A stretch of 64,000 nucleotides of DNA from Nitrosomonas ureae. Lineage in GTDB: Bacteria; Pseudomonadota; Gammaproteobacteria; Burkholderiales; Nitrosomonadaceae. Where the stretch lies: positions 3,100,001 to 3,164,000 of the forward strand of contig NZ_CP013341.1 in assembly GCF_001455205.1 (NCBI RefSeq), given 5' to 3'. A program made the position numbers and the translations under genes. Shown piece after piece: positions 18,715-28,500 of the stretch (its first letter is position 1; every line of letters begins with the position of its first letter). The notes under the pieces are model-generated. The model was not told where the DNA came from, did no database searches, and saw nothing but the letters and a program-made list of their open reading frames with translations.

Positions 18715-21207
18715 GTGAGAAATAGCAGGTTAGCAACAATAAGAATGAGAACTGATGATTTGCGCCAAACTAAACCAATAAGGCATATGTTATTTTGGCT
18801 ATTCGGTATTGTTTTTATGACACATCTTTCACACGTTCAAGCCAAGCAGGAAAATCACATTTTCATCGATATTCCATCTCAATCACTTGAAATCGCACTA
18901 CAACAATTGAGAGATACGGCTGGTATCTCATTGATTTTTAATTCGGAACAAATTGCAGGCAAAAAATCATCGCCGACAAAAGGAATGATGTCGCCACGTC
19001 AAGCTTTGGATATGCTACTTACGGGTACGGATCTAACTTATAAAGAAGATAATGGCAACATCTGGCTAATCTCATCCCTCGTTGAAGATAACTCCGATGA
19101 AAAGGTACAATCGGTTATCTTGCCTGAGTTATTAATTAAACAGGTCAGAGAAACCAGTTACATTACGGAACAATCATCTACAGCAACCCGTATACCCGCG
19201 CCCATCAAGGATGTACCGCGGTCAATCGGCGTAGTTACACGTAACGTGATTGAGGATCAAAAAGCTTTTCGTATTGATGAAGCCATTCGCAATGTCAGCG
19301 GAACATTCATGTCGAGTACGCAAGGAGGTCGAGCGGGTGACTTCATGATTCGCGGCTTCCGATCCGATTTGAATGTTTTCAAAAACGGTTTTCGTGAAGA
19401 TAGCACATATGGTGCGCGCGCTTCGCGCGATACCGCAAATATCGAAAGCATAGAAGTAGTGAAAGGACCGCCCTCCTATCTTTATGGGCGCTCTGATCCT
19501 GGCGGCGTAATCAATCAAACTACTAAGGCACCACTCGGGCACCGCTATTTTTCCGGAGAAATGATCTTTGGAAGTTATGGATTATATCGTCCGACAATCG
19601 ATATTGGCGGGCCATTAAATCAATCGGGAAGCATTACCTCCCGTCTGAACGCAGTCTATGAGTCTGCAGATAGTTATCGTCAGGGCGTTCATTCAGAGCG
19701 ATTTTTTATTGCACCCACAATCGGTTGGGCACTGAGTGAGAAAACCTCACTACGCCTTGAAGGTGAATACCTCCGTGATAAATCACCAATAGACCGTGGC
19801 ATTGTTGCCGTAGGCAACGGTCCGGCACCTATCCCGATAGGCACTTTTTTGGGAGACCCTCGGAGGCGCGGGGAAATCGAACATGGAAAAACAATGCTTA
19901 CTTTGCTACATCAATTTAACGATACTTTTACATGGCGCTCTGCATTGCGTAATGCCGTCACTTCTGAACGGTATTCGAGCCTGGAGTCCAATATTCTGGA
20001 TGAAACAACAGGCATCCTAGGCTTGGCTCGATATGAAATTCCGCAGAGCTTACAAAGCCATTATATGCAAAATGAGCTACACGCCGCTTTTTCAACTGGA
20101 TCAATCAAACATAAAGCATTACTCGGGATTGAGCTTGGAAGGGAATTTCAAAGAGGTAAAACATCAGGCGATTTTGGTGAATTGGGAAGCTTTATCGATA
20201 TTTTTAATCCTTCTAACCGGCAATTTAACGATGGCCCATTAACCACTTTTAATAATCAAAAACAAACCAATAATGCATTAGGGCTTTATTTTGGAGATCA
20301 AATCTCTATCCTGCCAAACTTGCATATGCATGCCGGAGGGCGATTTGATGTGTTCGAGCAAAATATAGTCAATCGACCCAACGCTTTTCTAACGGAAGGC
20401 AGTAAGGATAAGCAGACGGATCGTGCTTTCAGCCCCTCGATCGGAATGACTTATCAGCCTTGGAAACCCATGGCGGTGTTTGCCAATTACACTCGCTCGT
20501 TCGCGCCACAGAGCGGCGGGGCCAGGAGTGTTGATGGAAAATTGTTCCGGCCTGAGACCGGAGAAGCTTATGAAGGCGGCATAAAGCTCCATACACCGGA
20601 TGATCAATTACGTTTAACGTTTACCGCCTTTGAGATCATTAAAAAGAATGTTCTAACCTCAGATGTCAGTCAGGGCCCCGGTTCCGGTTTCTCAATGGCC
20701 ACTGGCGAACAACGAAGCCGTGGTTTTGAGGTTGATGTCGCAGGACAAATTCTGCCCGGTCTGGAAATTATCGGAAGCTATGCTTACATTGATGCACGAA
20801 TTACCGAAGATAACACTTTCGTTGAAGGCAGCCGGTTGCCCAATGTACCCAAGCATCAAGCAAGTCTTTGGACAACTTATACCATCAATCAAGGTATGCT
20901 TAAAGGATTTGGCGTCAGCGCAGGATTCCTTGTATTTGGTCAGCGCAATGGTATTTTTCTATGTCAGGATCCGGAAGGCTCTTTTTGCCAACAACCATTC
21001 AGTCTCCCTGGATACACACGTGTAGATGCCGCTGTTTACTATCGTAATCAAGCACATATATTAAATAAAAGAACCAACTTCATCGCCTCTGTAAATATTC
21101 GCAACTTGCTTGACGAACGTTATTTCACCGGTGCACAAAACTTCCGAGAGATTATTTATACCGGAGCGCCGATAACGGTTATTGGCTCACTAAAACTTGA
21201 GTATTAA
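18715..21207 (+). CDS. TonB-dependent siderophore receptor with STN signalling domain
   Basis: An outer-membrane ferric-siderophore transporter of the FpvA/FecA type, 830 residues. After a signal peptide (about 25-44) comes a secretin/TonB short N-terminal (STN) domain (about 45-115), then a plug domain (IKDVPRSIGVVTR, then VVKGPPSYLYGRSDPGG) and a beta-barrel ending in LKLEY. STN domains normally signal to an anti-sigma factor (FecR) and ECF sigma factor (FecI), but none is in the window. The start is GTG with GGAG 11 bases upstream; ATG codons at 18745 and 18787 are alternatives. A strong Fur box precedes it. Confidence 0.93.
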   Translation: MRNSRLATIRMRTDDLRQTKPIRHMLFWLFGIVFMTHLSHVQAKQENHIFIDIPSQSLEIALQQLRDTAGISLIFNSEQIAGKKSSPTKGMMSPRQALDMLLTGTDLTYKEDNGNIWLISSLVEDNSDEKVQSVILPELLIKQVRETSYITEQSSTATRIPAPIKDVPRSIGVVTRNVIEDQKAFRIDEAIRNVSGTFMSSTQGGRAGDFMIRGFRSDLNVFKNGFREDSTYGARASRDTANIESIEVVKGPPSYLYGRSDPGGVINQTTKAPLGHRYFSGEMIFGSYGLYRPTIDIGGPLNQSGSITSRLNAVYESADSYRQGVHSERFFIAPTIGWALSEKTSLRLEGEYLRDKSPIDRGIVAVGNGPAPIPIGTFLGDPRRRGEIEHGKTMLTLLHQFNDTFTWRSALRNAVTSERYSSLESNILDETTGILGLARYEIPQSLQSHYMQNELHAAFSTGSIKHKALLGIELGREFQRGKTSGDFGELGSFIDIFNPSNRQFNDGPLTTFNNQKQTNNALGLYFGDQISILPNLHMHAGGRFDVFEQNIVNRPNAFLTEGSKDKQTDRAFSPSIGMTYQPWKPMAVFANYTRSFAPQSGGARSVDGKLFRPETGEAYEGGIKLHTPDDQLRLTFTAFEIIKKNVLTSDVSQGPGSGFSMATGEQRSRGFEVDVAGQILPGLEIIGSYAYIDARITEDNTFVEGSRLPNVPKHQASLWTTYTINQGMLKGFGVSAGFLVFGQRNGIFLCQDPEGSFCQQPFSLPGYTRVDAAVYYRNQAHILNKRTNFIASVNIRNLLDERYFTGAQNFREIIYTGAPITVIGSLKLEY

Positions 21208-21332
21208 AATGGCAACAATATACATAATCGCCGCTGACTTAAAAGGTGCAGCAACTTGAACAACAGGCACGGGTTAGTACCTTCAGAATCTAAGCCATCA
21301 ATCAAATAAGGTCGCAGCTTTTAACCACATTC

Positions 21333-22589
21333 TCAAGTACTGGTAGCGTTTGTGATTGCAGCTGCGCGGCGTTGCTCATTTATCAGACGAGCATGGCGTT
21401 TTTTCCACCAGATATAAATACCCGTAGCACTCAGCACGGTAACAAACAAACCCACAAACGTAATAAATATCTTGAAGGAAATGCCCCAGATTGCCGCCGT
21501 GTGGAGTACCATCAGCCAGGTTGTAATGGTATCGCCATTAGCCTCTCCGGTAGGAAGAAAGAAACCAACTAGTCTTCCGGTGTTTGCATCAAAAAATATA
21601 TTGGTCCCTGCGAAGGTCTCGCCCACATCGCGATCGCTGAGTACTTGATAGCGAAATACGCCCGTATAAGGATTGTAGCCGAGACTATTTTCATATCGTA
21701 TGGAAAAGCCTTTTTTCTCGGCCAGACTCGCCATTTGTGAGCGCGCGATCTCCAAAGCTGCCGGCCAACTCAAACCAGGATCCACTTGCATAACAGGCAA
21801 TTGAGGAATAGTTTCCTCCTGATCCGGTTGCATGGAAAACATCCGCTGCATGACAGGGTGATAGACTTCATTTAAATTAAACGCAACGCTGCTCCAGGCG
21901 AATACAAACAACATAACCCATAGCCACAGTCCCCCTGCACGATGCAGATCGAAATTCAATTTGTAAGGGCTAGCGCTCCAGCGGATCTTCCAAGCCTTCC
22001 ACCAGCGTTTTCCAAAACTTAACACATTATTCAGAAGTGATTGATTTCGCTGAGAAGCCGGAAAAGTTAAACAAGCACCTATAAAGCAATCAACCGTCCA
22101 CAAAACTGCAATGATCCCCATAAACAGCATACCAAGATCACCGAGGGCCAATGAATGGTGTAATGTATAAATAAAAGGCAAAAGATTATGCCAGCCCTGT
22201 GTAATAGCTGCCCATTTACGTTCTCCTAAAATCTCTCCGGTATAAGGATTCAAGAAAACTTCATCATTAGGTAAATCGATAGACTCACCCGTCACGGGAT
22301 CAATGGCACCTTCCAGAAAAAATAGGGCAGATTTGCCGGGGTGATGGTTCAAACTGATGTAATTTACCCATGCATCGGGATAGTGAACTTTCACCCGCTC
22401 TTGCAAAACAAAGGGATTTAAAGGTTGTACATCCGACGATGGAGCTTGGATTTGCATTAACCGAGGATTTAACACGGCATCAAGCTCGTGATACCAAGCT
22501 AATATTGCTCCCGTCAGCCCGGCAATCAGCAGAAAAATCGCCATGATCAAACCCACATAACGATGGATCAGGGAAATAAATCTACGCAA
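21333..22589 (-). CDS. PepSY-associated membrane protein
   Basis: A 418-residue inner-membrane protein of the PepSY-TM family, with the N-terminal helix signature HRYVGLIMAIFLLIAGLTGA and four or five membrane segments; conserved His residues (HRYVG, YHELD, LHHSLALGD, DLHRAGG) could bind heme. Relatives (PiuB/FoxB/FegB-like) are iron-repressed and are linked to ferrisiderophore reduction or uptake across the inner membrane. It is the last gene of the leftward iron operon, 114 bases after the RND permease, and has a paralogue at 36206-37456. Confidence 0.88.
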   Translation of the reverse strand: MRRFISLIHRYVGLIMAIFLLIAGLTGAILAWYHELDAVLNPRLMQIQAPSSDVQPLNPFVLQERVKVHYPDAWVNYISLNHHPGKSALFFLEGAIDPVTGESIDLPNDEVFLNPYTGEILGERKWAAITQGWHNLLPFIYTLHHSLALGDLGMLFMGIIAVLWTVDCFIGACLTFPASQRNQSLLNNVLSFGKRWWKAWKIRWSASPYKLNFDLHRAGGLWLWVMLFVFAWSSVAFNLNEVYHPVMQRMFSMQPDQEETIPQLPVMQVDPGLSWPAALEIARSQMASLAEKKGFSIRYENSLGYNPYTGVFRYQVLSDRDVGETFAGTNIFFDANTGRLVGFFLPTGEANGDTITTWLMVLHTAAIWGISFKIFITFVGLFVTVLSATGIYIWWKKRHARLINEQRRAAAITNATST

Positions 22590-22703
22590 GATTTCTCCTA
22601 GCTATTTTGTATTATTTCACAAGGAAAATATTTCCAAAGCTATCTGTTTAACCATTAATTTAGTATCTTTCCAGAATAATCATAAAGATTGCATCTGCAG
22701 AAT

Positions 22704-25700
22704 CTATCCGGGCACTTTATGCATAAGCTTCTGATAAGATATTTCTTTTAAAATAGCACAAGCGGTCGGTATCAAAAATAAAGTAACCAAAAACGAGAAC
22801 AATATGCCAAATGCAAGGGTGACTGCCATCGGCATTATCTTTTCCGCATCTGAGCTTTGCGCATTAATCAGCGGCAACAACCCCGCAAAAGTAGTCGTAG
22901 TCATGAGAAACACCGCGCGAAAACGTGCTTTGCCGGCAGAGATCACAGCGCCATAAGCGGATGTATCCTTTTGTGAAACCTCATTGATTTTTGCAACCAA
23001 TATCAAACTATCATTGATAACTATTCCTCCAACCGCAAACAACGCGACATAAGATTCCAACGATAGCGGTATATTTAAAAGCAAATGGCCCAAAACTGCG
23101 CCGATGAAACCGAATGGAATTGCCAGCATGATTATTAGCGGCTGTGCATAAGAGCGCAACGGCACCGCCAGAATTGCATAAATTCCGAGTATTGCTAATG
23201 CGCCGTAACCCCACAACGCTGACATCGTTTCTTCTTGCTTCTGCCGGGATTGACCTGGTTCAATTTTAAGTCCTGGGTATTGTGCTTCCAGCTTGGGAAT
23301 CTCATTCGTACGCAAATCAGCAAGAATAGCTTCAACACTCACTTTCTCTTTATATACTTCTGCGTTAATGCGTTGTATTCGCTCACGATTCTCACGGGTG
23401 ATACTAACAAAACCCGGCGTGTATTCCGCCTCTGCAACAGTAAAAAACGGAACGGTATTCCCATTAACCAGTTTTATCGGCATGCGATTCAAATCTTCCC
23501 GAGAACGACGATGCTCCGAAGGAAAGCGCAGCATAACCCGAACTTCATCGCGATCAAGAAAAAATCGTTGTACCTCAAGCCCCAGAAAACCGTTACGCAC
23601 CTGCTCCCCCAGATCTCTCATGGTTAAGCCGTGAAGTGCAGCTTCAGGTTTTAGTCTGAGATTCAATTCAGGCTTTCCGTTTTGCATAGAACCCGTTACA
23701 CTATGAACCCCGGCATAGGAAGAAAGTCTGGCTTTCAGTATCTCACTAGCAGCACTTTGGGTTGCAGTATCTGGAGCAATCAATTTTAACTCAATTGCAC
23801 TTGCCGACCGAGTTGCAGGCATTCCAAGATTCCGTGGCCAGAAAGTCTGTATCGTTAAAGTTCCATCAGCCGCAGGTTCGCCAAAACGCTCCTGCCATTT
23901 TTGTTTGATACTATCCATCCGAGAACGAATACGCTCATCAATAGCTATTTCAATATCTACATAACCGGCATTGTCATTAATCACTGTCACGATATGCTGA
24001 AAACTGTCTTTCAAGGGAGTCGTCGCATCGATTCCAAGCTCCGCGTTTAATTCAAGCCGGATTTCATTGGCTATTTGTTCCAGCCGCATCATTTCATGAT
24101 TGACCACTTCAAACGGAGTGCCCGGTACCAGCTCAAGAACCGCGAATATGTAATAATCGTTTACCGGCATATCCATAACGCTCTGAACACGTCCGGAAGA
24201 AACCAGCGCAACAGCAATCAACAGAACAATGGCGAATGCTGATAATGTGATGTAGCGAAAACGCAACAGGATTTCAAGGGTCGGAATATATAGACTGTTA
24301 ATTAACCAGTACAATCCTGCATCAACTTTTCTTTGGAGCGCGTTAAAAAAAGTTCTCAAATCAGTCTGAGCGTGCCCGGCAGCCGGGTTATGGTATGCCG
24401 CCAAATGAGAAGGCAGTATCAGTAACGCTTCCAACAAAGAAAACATCAGCGTTAAAATAACTACGGCTGATACGTTATACATCAAATGACCACTCAGCCC
24501 GGGCAGAAAAATACCCGGGATAAAAGCAATCATCGTCGACAACACCATAATGATAACCAAGGGAGCAACCTCCAAGGTTCCATTGATCGCCGCAGTTAAA
24601 CCGACAAATCCTTGTTGTTGGTGCGTGTAAATATTTTCACCTATTACTATAGCGTCATCCACCACAATGCCCAATACCAGGATCAATGCCGCGATTGAAT
24701 AGGCATTCAATGAAATTCCCAGCATTGGCATCACCCAAAGGGTACCCATGATTGATATCAGAATCCCGCTGCTTACCCACAGCGCGAGATGAAATCGCAA
24801 GGTTAATGCCAATATCAGAAAGATCAAACAAAATCCGAATAAAGCCGAATCCATCAGCATTGACATGTTTTGTTTATAGTATTTCGACCAATCATCCCAA
24901 GTTGAAATACCGACACCATCAGGCAATCCGGGACGGAATGCTGCAATAACCTCATTAACCGCTTCCACTGTTGTCGTAATCCGGTCTTTTGACATGACGT
25001 GTATCGGCATGGCTGTCTTGCCGTCGATCCTCGCTAAAACATCTCTTTCATTGACAGTTTCCCGAATCTGCGCAATATCCCCCAGCAGCAAACGCATACC
25101 ATTCTGATCGGATCGCAGATTAATCGCAGCATAATCAGCCACGGTCATCGCCTGGCTCTTACTCCTGAGTAATAATTTACCATCCGATTTTTTAAGCTCT
25201 CCTGCCGGGATATTATTGGAAGCGCCCTGGATAACTTCAGCGATTTCTTCAAAACTCAATCGATAGCGGCGCAAATCGGATTCCGTAATTTCAATCGAAA
25301 TTTCATAAGGAATCTCGGGCCAGGGAAATATCCTTCCGATATCCGGATGTTTGCTTAGCATGAGTTGCAATTGATCGCGTTGACGCATCAAAGTATGTGC
25401 ATCGACTTCCCCATGCACCATGATTATTACTGCATTCATGTCAGCAGCATTTAATTCCTGAATTTTTAGCTTTTCAGCACCTCTCGGAAAAACTGTAATA
25501 CGATCTATCCTGGCCTGTACATTTGCCTGGAATCGTGCAGCGTCAATCTCCGGATCAAACTCTACGATTACTTCGCATTCACCTTGATCGGCAACCGAGT
25601 TGATATATCGAATACCCTCCAAATCATGGATAGCTGCTTCAATCGGAATGCATAATGCTTGTTCCACTTCTGCAGGACTCGCACCTGGATAAACAATTTC

Positions 25701-25841
25701 TATCTTCAATTGATTCTGAGGTGCGGGAGGAACCGTATATCGTTTAGAAATCGTTAAACCCAGCACACCGCCTGCGATAATGATCAGCATCAGAAAATTG
25801 GCGGCAATCGGATTCTTGGCAAACCAGACGATCAATTTCAT
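22704..25841 (-). CDS. RND efflux permease (AcrB/HAE-like)
   Basis: A 1045-residue inner-membrane pump with the two-fold RND layout: TM1, large periplasmic loop, TM2-6, TM7, second loop and TM8-12. The proton-relay Asp pair is present in GIVVDDAIVIGENIYTH, and the second-half motif GGIVINDSLILVAKI is also clear. It overlaps the adaptor gene by 4 bases (ATGA). With adaptor and outer-membrane factor it forms a complete tripartite exporter. Because the operon also makes and imports a hydroxamate-type siderophore, I infer a role in siderophore secretion or recycling; drug efflux remains possible. Confidence 0.93.
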   Translation of the reverse strand: MKLIVWFAKNPIAANFLMLIIIAGGVLGLTISKRYTVPPAPQNQLKIEIVYPGASPAEVEQALCIPIEAAIHDLEGIRYINSVADQGECEVIVEFDPEIDAARFQANVQARIDRITVFPRGAEKLKIQELNAADMNAVIIMVHGEVDAHTLMRQRDQLQLMLSKHPDIGRIFPWPEIPYEISIEITESDLRRYRLSFEEIAEVIQGASNNIPAGELKKSDGKLLLRSKSQAMTVADYAAINLRSDQNGMRLLLGDIAQIRETVNERDVLARIDGKTAMPIHVMSKDRITTTVEAVNEVIAAFRPGLPDGVGISTWDDWSKYYKQNMSMLMDSALFGFCLIFLILALTLRFHLALWVSSGILISIMGTLWVMPMLGISLNAYSIAALILVLGIVVDDAIVIGENIYTHQQQGFVGLTAAINGTLEVAPLVIIMVLSTMIAFIPGIFLPGLSGHLMYNVSAVVILTLMFSLLEALLILPSHLAAYHNPAAGHAQTDLRTFFNALQRKVDAGLYWLINSLYIPTLEILLRFRYITLSAFAIVLLIAVALVSSGRVQSVMDMPVNDYYIFAVLELVPGTPFEVVNHEMMRLEQIANEIRLELNAELGIDATTPLKDSFQHIVTVINDNAGYVDIEIAIDERIRSRMDSIKQKWQERFGEPAADGTLTIQTFWPRNLGMPATRSASAIELKLIAPDTATQSAASEILKARLSSYAGVHSVTGSMQNGKPELNLRLKPEAALHGLTMRDLGEQVRNGFLGLEVQRFFLDRDEVRVMLRFPSEHRRSREDLNRMPIKLVNGNTVPFFTVAEAEYTPGFVSITRENRERIQRINAEVYKEKVSVEAILADLRTNEIPKLEAQYPGLKIEPGQSRQKQEETMSALWGYGALAILGIYAILAVPLRSYAQPLIIMLAIPFGFIGAVLGHLLLNIPLSLESYVALFAVGGIVINDSLILVAKINEVSQKDTSAYGAVISAGKARFRAVFLMTTTTFAGLLPLINAQSSDAEKIMPMAVTLAFGILFSFLVTLFLIPTACAILKEISYQKLMHKVPG

Positions 25842-27028
25842 GGAATAAACTCAGTGGGTACGACTTCCATTCCTTCAACCGGATGATGAAGCCCGGTCGT
25901 CAGTACTCGCTCACCTTCATTTAATCCGGCTTTGATGATCACCTGTTCCCGTTGCCGCCTGAATACCTCCACACTGCGGAAGCGCAATCGATTCCCGGAA
26001 TCAATGATCGCAACACGTTGTTCTTTGTACAATGCATTGGCAGGTATAACGACTAAATCATCAAACCAGCGTCCTTCGATAATTGCTTCTACAAATAAAC
26101 CCACCGGCAAAATGGGAGTGAGTGATGTTTCTCCGGCAGATTGATTTTTCTTGACTGCCAACCTAAAAGGATCAGTGACTTGTGCAATGATGATGATCAT
26201 TCCGGTGTCTTGATCAACAACACCTTCGCTGCGTACAATCTTCCCTGTCCAAATTTGCTGTTGCCCTTGATAATTAGCCGTCAATTTCACAATTGCCGGC
26301 TGTGCGGATTGTTGGTGCTGAGGCAAGTCAAGGAAATCAATAAAAACCAATTCGTGCGTACTGATAGGCAATCGCACTTCAACGATATCACTGCTATAAA
26401 TCCTGCCCAATAGGGTGCCATCATCAATATATTGCCCTAACCCGATTTCCTTGCTGCGCACCCGTCCATTGAAAGGCGCTTTTATGTCTGTACGCTGGCG
26501 TAACAGACGGGCATTTCTCAGTTCTTCTTGCTCAGCCGCAAGCTTAGCTTTCTTTTCCTTCAGTTGCGGAATCCTCAAGCTCAGCGGATTCGGATCCCCC
26601 TGCCCCAGCTGTTGCCACTCGTCATGGGCTTGCTCCGCTTCGGCCTCTTCCCGTGTTAACTGATATTGCGCTTCCATCACTCTGGCTTGCGCTTGGGCCA
26701 CGCGCAAGTCATATTCCGCCGGATCGACTGCCACCAGCAAATCGCCCTTGCTAAAAAATCCGCCACTGACAAATACCGGTGAAACCTTAATGATATTACC
26801 CGAAACACCCGTCACCAGATCTATTTCAGTTTGCGCCATTACGCGACCTTGTGAACGCACGTCCATGCGTAATCGTTGCGGTTTTACCTTAATAAACTGC
26901 ACCGGTGGCGGTTTAACAATATTTTCCTGCTGGTCGACTTGAGGAGGAAAGCTGACAATAGCAATGGCAATCAATACGCCTGCAAGCGCAAGCAAAAGTG
27001 CGATGAATAATTGGCTGCGTGTCTTCAT
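25838..27028 (-). CDS. RND periplasmic adaptor (membrane fusion protein)
   Basis: A 396-residue HlyD/AcrA-type adaptor. It has an N-terminal membrane anchor (about residues 9-27) without a lipobox, two half-lipoyl segments flanking a helical hairpin rich in Glu and Gln (about 110-175), then beta-barrel and membrane-proximal domains. It bridges the RND permease (4-base overlap downstream) and the outer-membrane factor (48 bases upstream). Confidence 0.92.
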   Translation of the reverse strand: MKTRSQLFIALLLALAGVLIAIAIVSFPPQVDQQENIVKPPPVQFIKVKPQRLRMDVRSQGRVMAQTEIDLVTGVSGNIIKVSPVFVSGGFFSKGDLLVAVDPAEYDLRVAQAQARVMEAQYQLTREEAEAEQAHDEWQQLGQGDPNPLSLRIPQLKEKKAKLAAEQEELRNARLLRQRTDIKAPFNGRVRSKEIGLGQYIDDGTLLGRIYSSDIVEVRLPISTHELVFIDFLDLPQHQQSAQPAIVKLTANYQGQQQIWTGKIVRSEGVVDQDTGMIIIIAQVTDPFRLAVKKNQSAGETSLTPILPVGLFVEAIIEGRWFDDLVVIPANALYKEQRVAIIDSGNRLRFRSVEVFRRQREQVIIKAGLNEGERVLTTGLHHPVEGMEVVPTEFIP

Positions 27029-27076
27029 ACACCGGTAGTCATAGAATTGCGACGTACGATCACCGTATCATGCCTT

Positions 27077-28447
27077 TTATACATTTCCACCTAATGCCAA
27101 GTATAGATTGATACGGTTGCTCAGTAATTGACGGGTAACCGACAAATGCGCGCTTTGCGCATCGAGCGTGCTGCGGTAGCTGTCAAGCAATGTGAGAATT
27201 TGAATCAGGCCATTGCGGTAGGAATAAACCGCCAGTTTTTGGCTCGCTTCGGTTTGCTCGACGGCCTTTCTGAGCGAGATTTCTTGCTCCCGCAACCATT
27301 CTTCAGCTGCCAGAGCCTGTTCTACTTCACGAAAAGCATTGAGTGCAGTATTTTTATACAGATTCAAAGCTTCCTCCGCACGTGCTTGATTACGGAAGAT
27401 CTCACCTTCGATTCGCCCGCCTGTAAACAAGGGTTGCATAAGCCCTGCAAACATGTTCCAAGCTACTGATCTGGGGTCAACCAGTTCAGTTAGATCCGCA
27501 CTGCGTGTGCCGCCTGCCGCAGTAAGTGTAATGCGTGGCAAGCGCAACTTCCTTGAGCTTGAGGCACGAAAATCGGCTGCTTGCAGACGGCTGAAAGCAG
27601 CAGTCACATCGGGTCTGCGTTCCAGTAGTTCGGCGGGCAGTCCCGCTGCAATCACACCCGGCAAAGAAGGCAAAGCAGTTGCTTGCAGCTCGTCTCCTTC
27701 CGGATAACGGCCCAGCAAAATTTCCAAACGGCGCGCAGTGGCTTGAATCCGGTTACGAGTTATCTTCAGTTCCGCTTCCGCACTAGCCAGATCAGTCAGT
27801 GCCAAACGCAGATCCAATCCGCGCACCAAGCCGCGCTGGAAGCGCCCACGTACCAGATCGGCGATGATGGTACGGTCTTTGATCGATTGCTCGACCACTG
27901 CCGCCTGCAGCTTCGCTTCAATCAATTCAAAATAGCTTTGTGCCACTCGCGCTGCCAAGGACAGTCGTGCGCCATAAAAATCGGTATGGGTGGCATCGGC
28001 TTCCGACATCGCCGCTTGCTGGAAATCACGTATCCGCCCCCATACATCCACTTCCCAGCTAACACCAAACAATGCTTCAAACACACCAAATCTCGATGAA
28101 CCAAAACCCGCCTCACGTATCTGCACTTGTTGGTGATCGGCACTAAAGAATATTTGCGGCCAACGCCCAGATCCATCAATCCGGGCCTGCGCAATCGCCG
28201 CATCCACTCGTGCCGCAGCCGCCTTCAGTTCATAATTATTGGCCAGAGCGGCTTTAATCAAATCCCGCAGTTGCAAATCTTCAAAAACTTCCACCCATTG
28301 TTCAGGGATCGGCTGGCTGATCTCCGGCTGTCCCTCACTCCATTGATGCGGAAGCTTCGCCCCTACTTCGTGCTGGTCTCGCTGGGGTAAAATATTACAC
28401 CCCGTCAAGATAAGAAATAATGCCAAACGAATAAATACCCCGATCAC
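27077..28447 (-). CDS. Outer-membrane efflux lipoprotein (NodT/OprM family)
   Basis: A 456-residue outer-membrane factor. The N-terminal signal ends in a lipobox LTGC (Cys at residue 17), so it should be lipid-anchored. The rest shows the duplicated TolC-like coiled-coil layout with repeated 'AAAARVDAAIAQARIDGSGRWP' type helices and the ELLERRPDVTAAFSRLQAAD motif typical of NodT-family factors. It is the outlet of the pump encoded by the next two genes and sits directly after the alpha/beta hydrolase gene (53-base gap). Confidence 0.92.
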   Translation of the reverse strand: MIGVFIRLALFLILTGCNILPQRDQHEVGAKLPHQWSEGQPEISQPIPEQWVEVFEDLQLRDLIKAALANNYELKAAAARVDAAIAQARIDGSGRWPQIFFSADHQQVQIREAGFGSSRFGVFEALFGVSWEVDVWGRIRDFQQAAMSEADATHTDFYGARLSLAARVAQSYFELIEAKLQAAVVEQSIKDRTIIADLVRGRFQRGLVRGLDLRLALTDLASAEAELKITRNRIQATARRLEILLGRYPEGDELQATALPSLPGVIAAGLPAELLERRPDVTAAFSRLQAADFRASSSRKLRLPRITLTAAGGTRSADLTELVDPRSVAWNMFAGLMQPLFTGGRIEGEIFRNQARAEEALNLYKNTALNAFREVEQALAAEEWLREQEISLRKAVEQTEASQKLAVYSYRNGLIQILTLLDSYRSTLDAQSAHLSVTRQLLSNRINLYLALGGNV

Positions 28448-28500
28448 TTAGATTAATCCAATCTTTAAATAGAAAATATGCTTCTTCATCAGTTTTATTT

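Noticed and set aside
27128..28390. Several rightward open frames opposite the outer-membrane factor gene
   Set aside because: They are shadows of a well-supported leftward gene; high GC third positions there leave antisense frames open.
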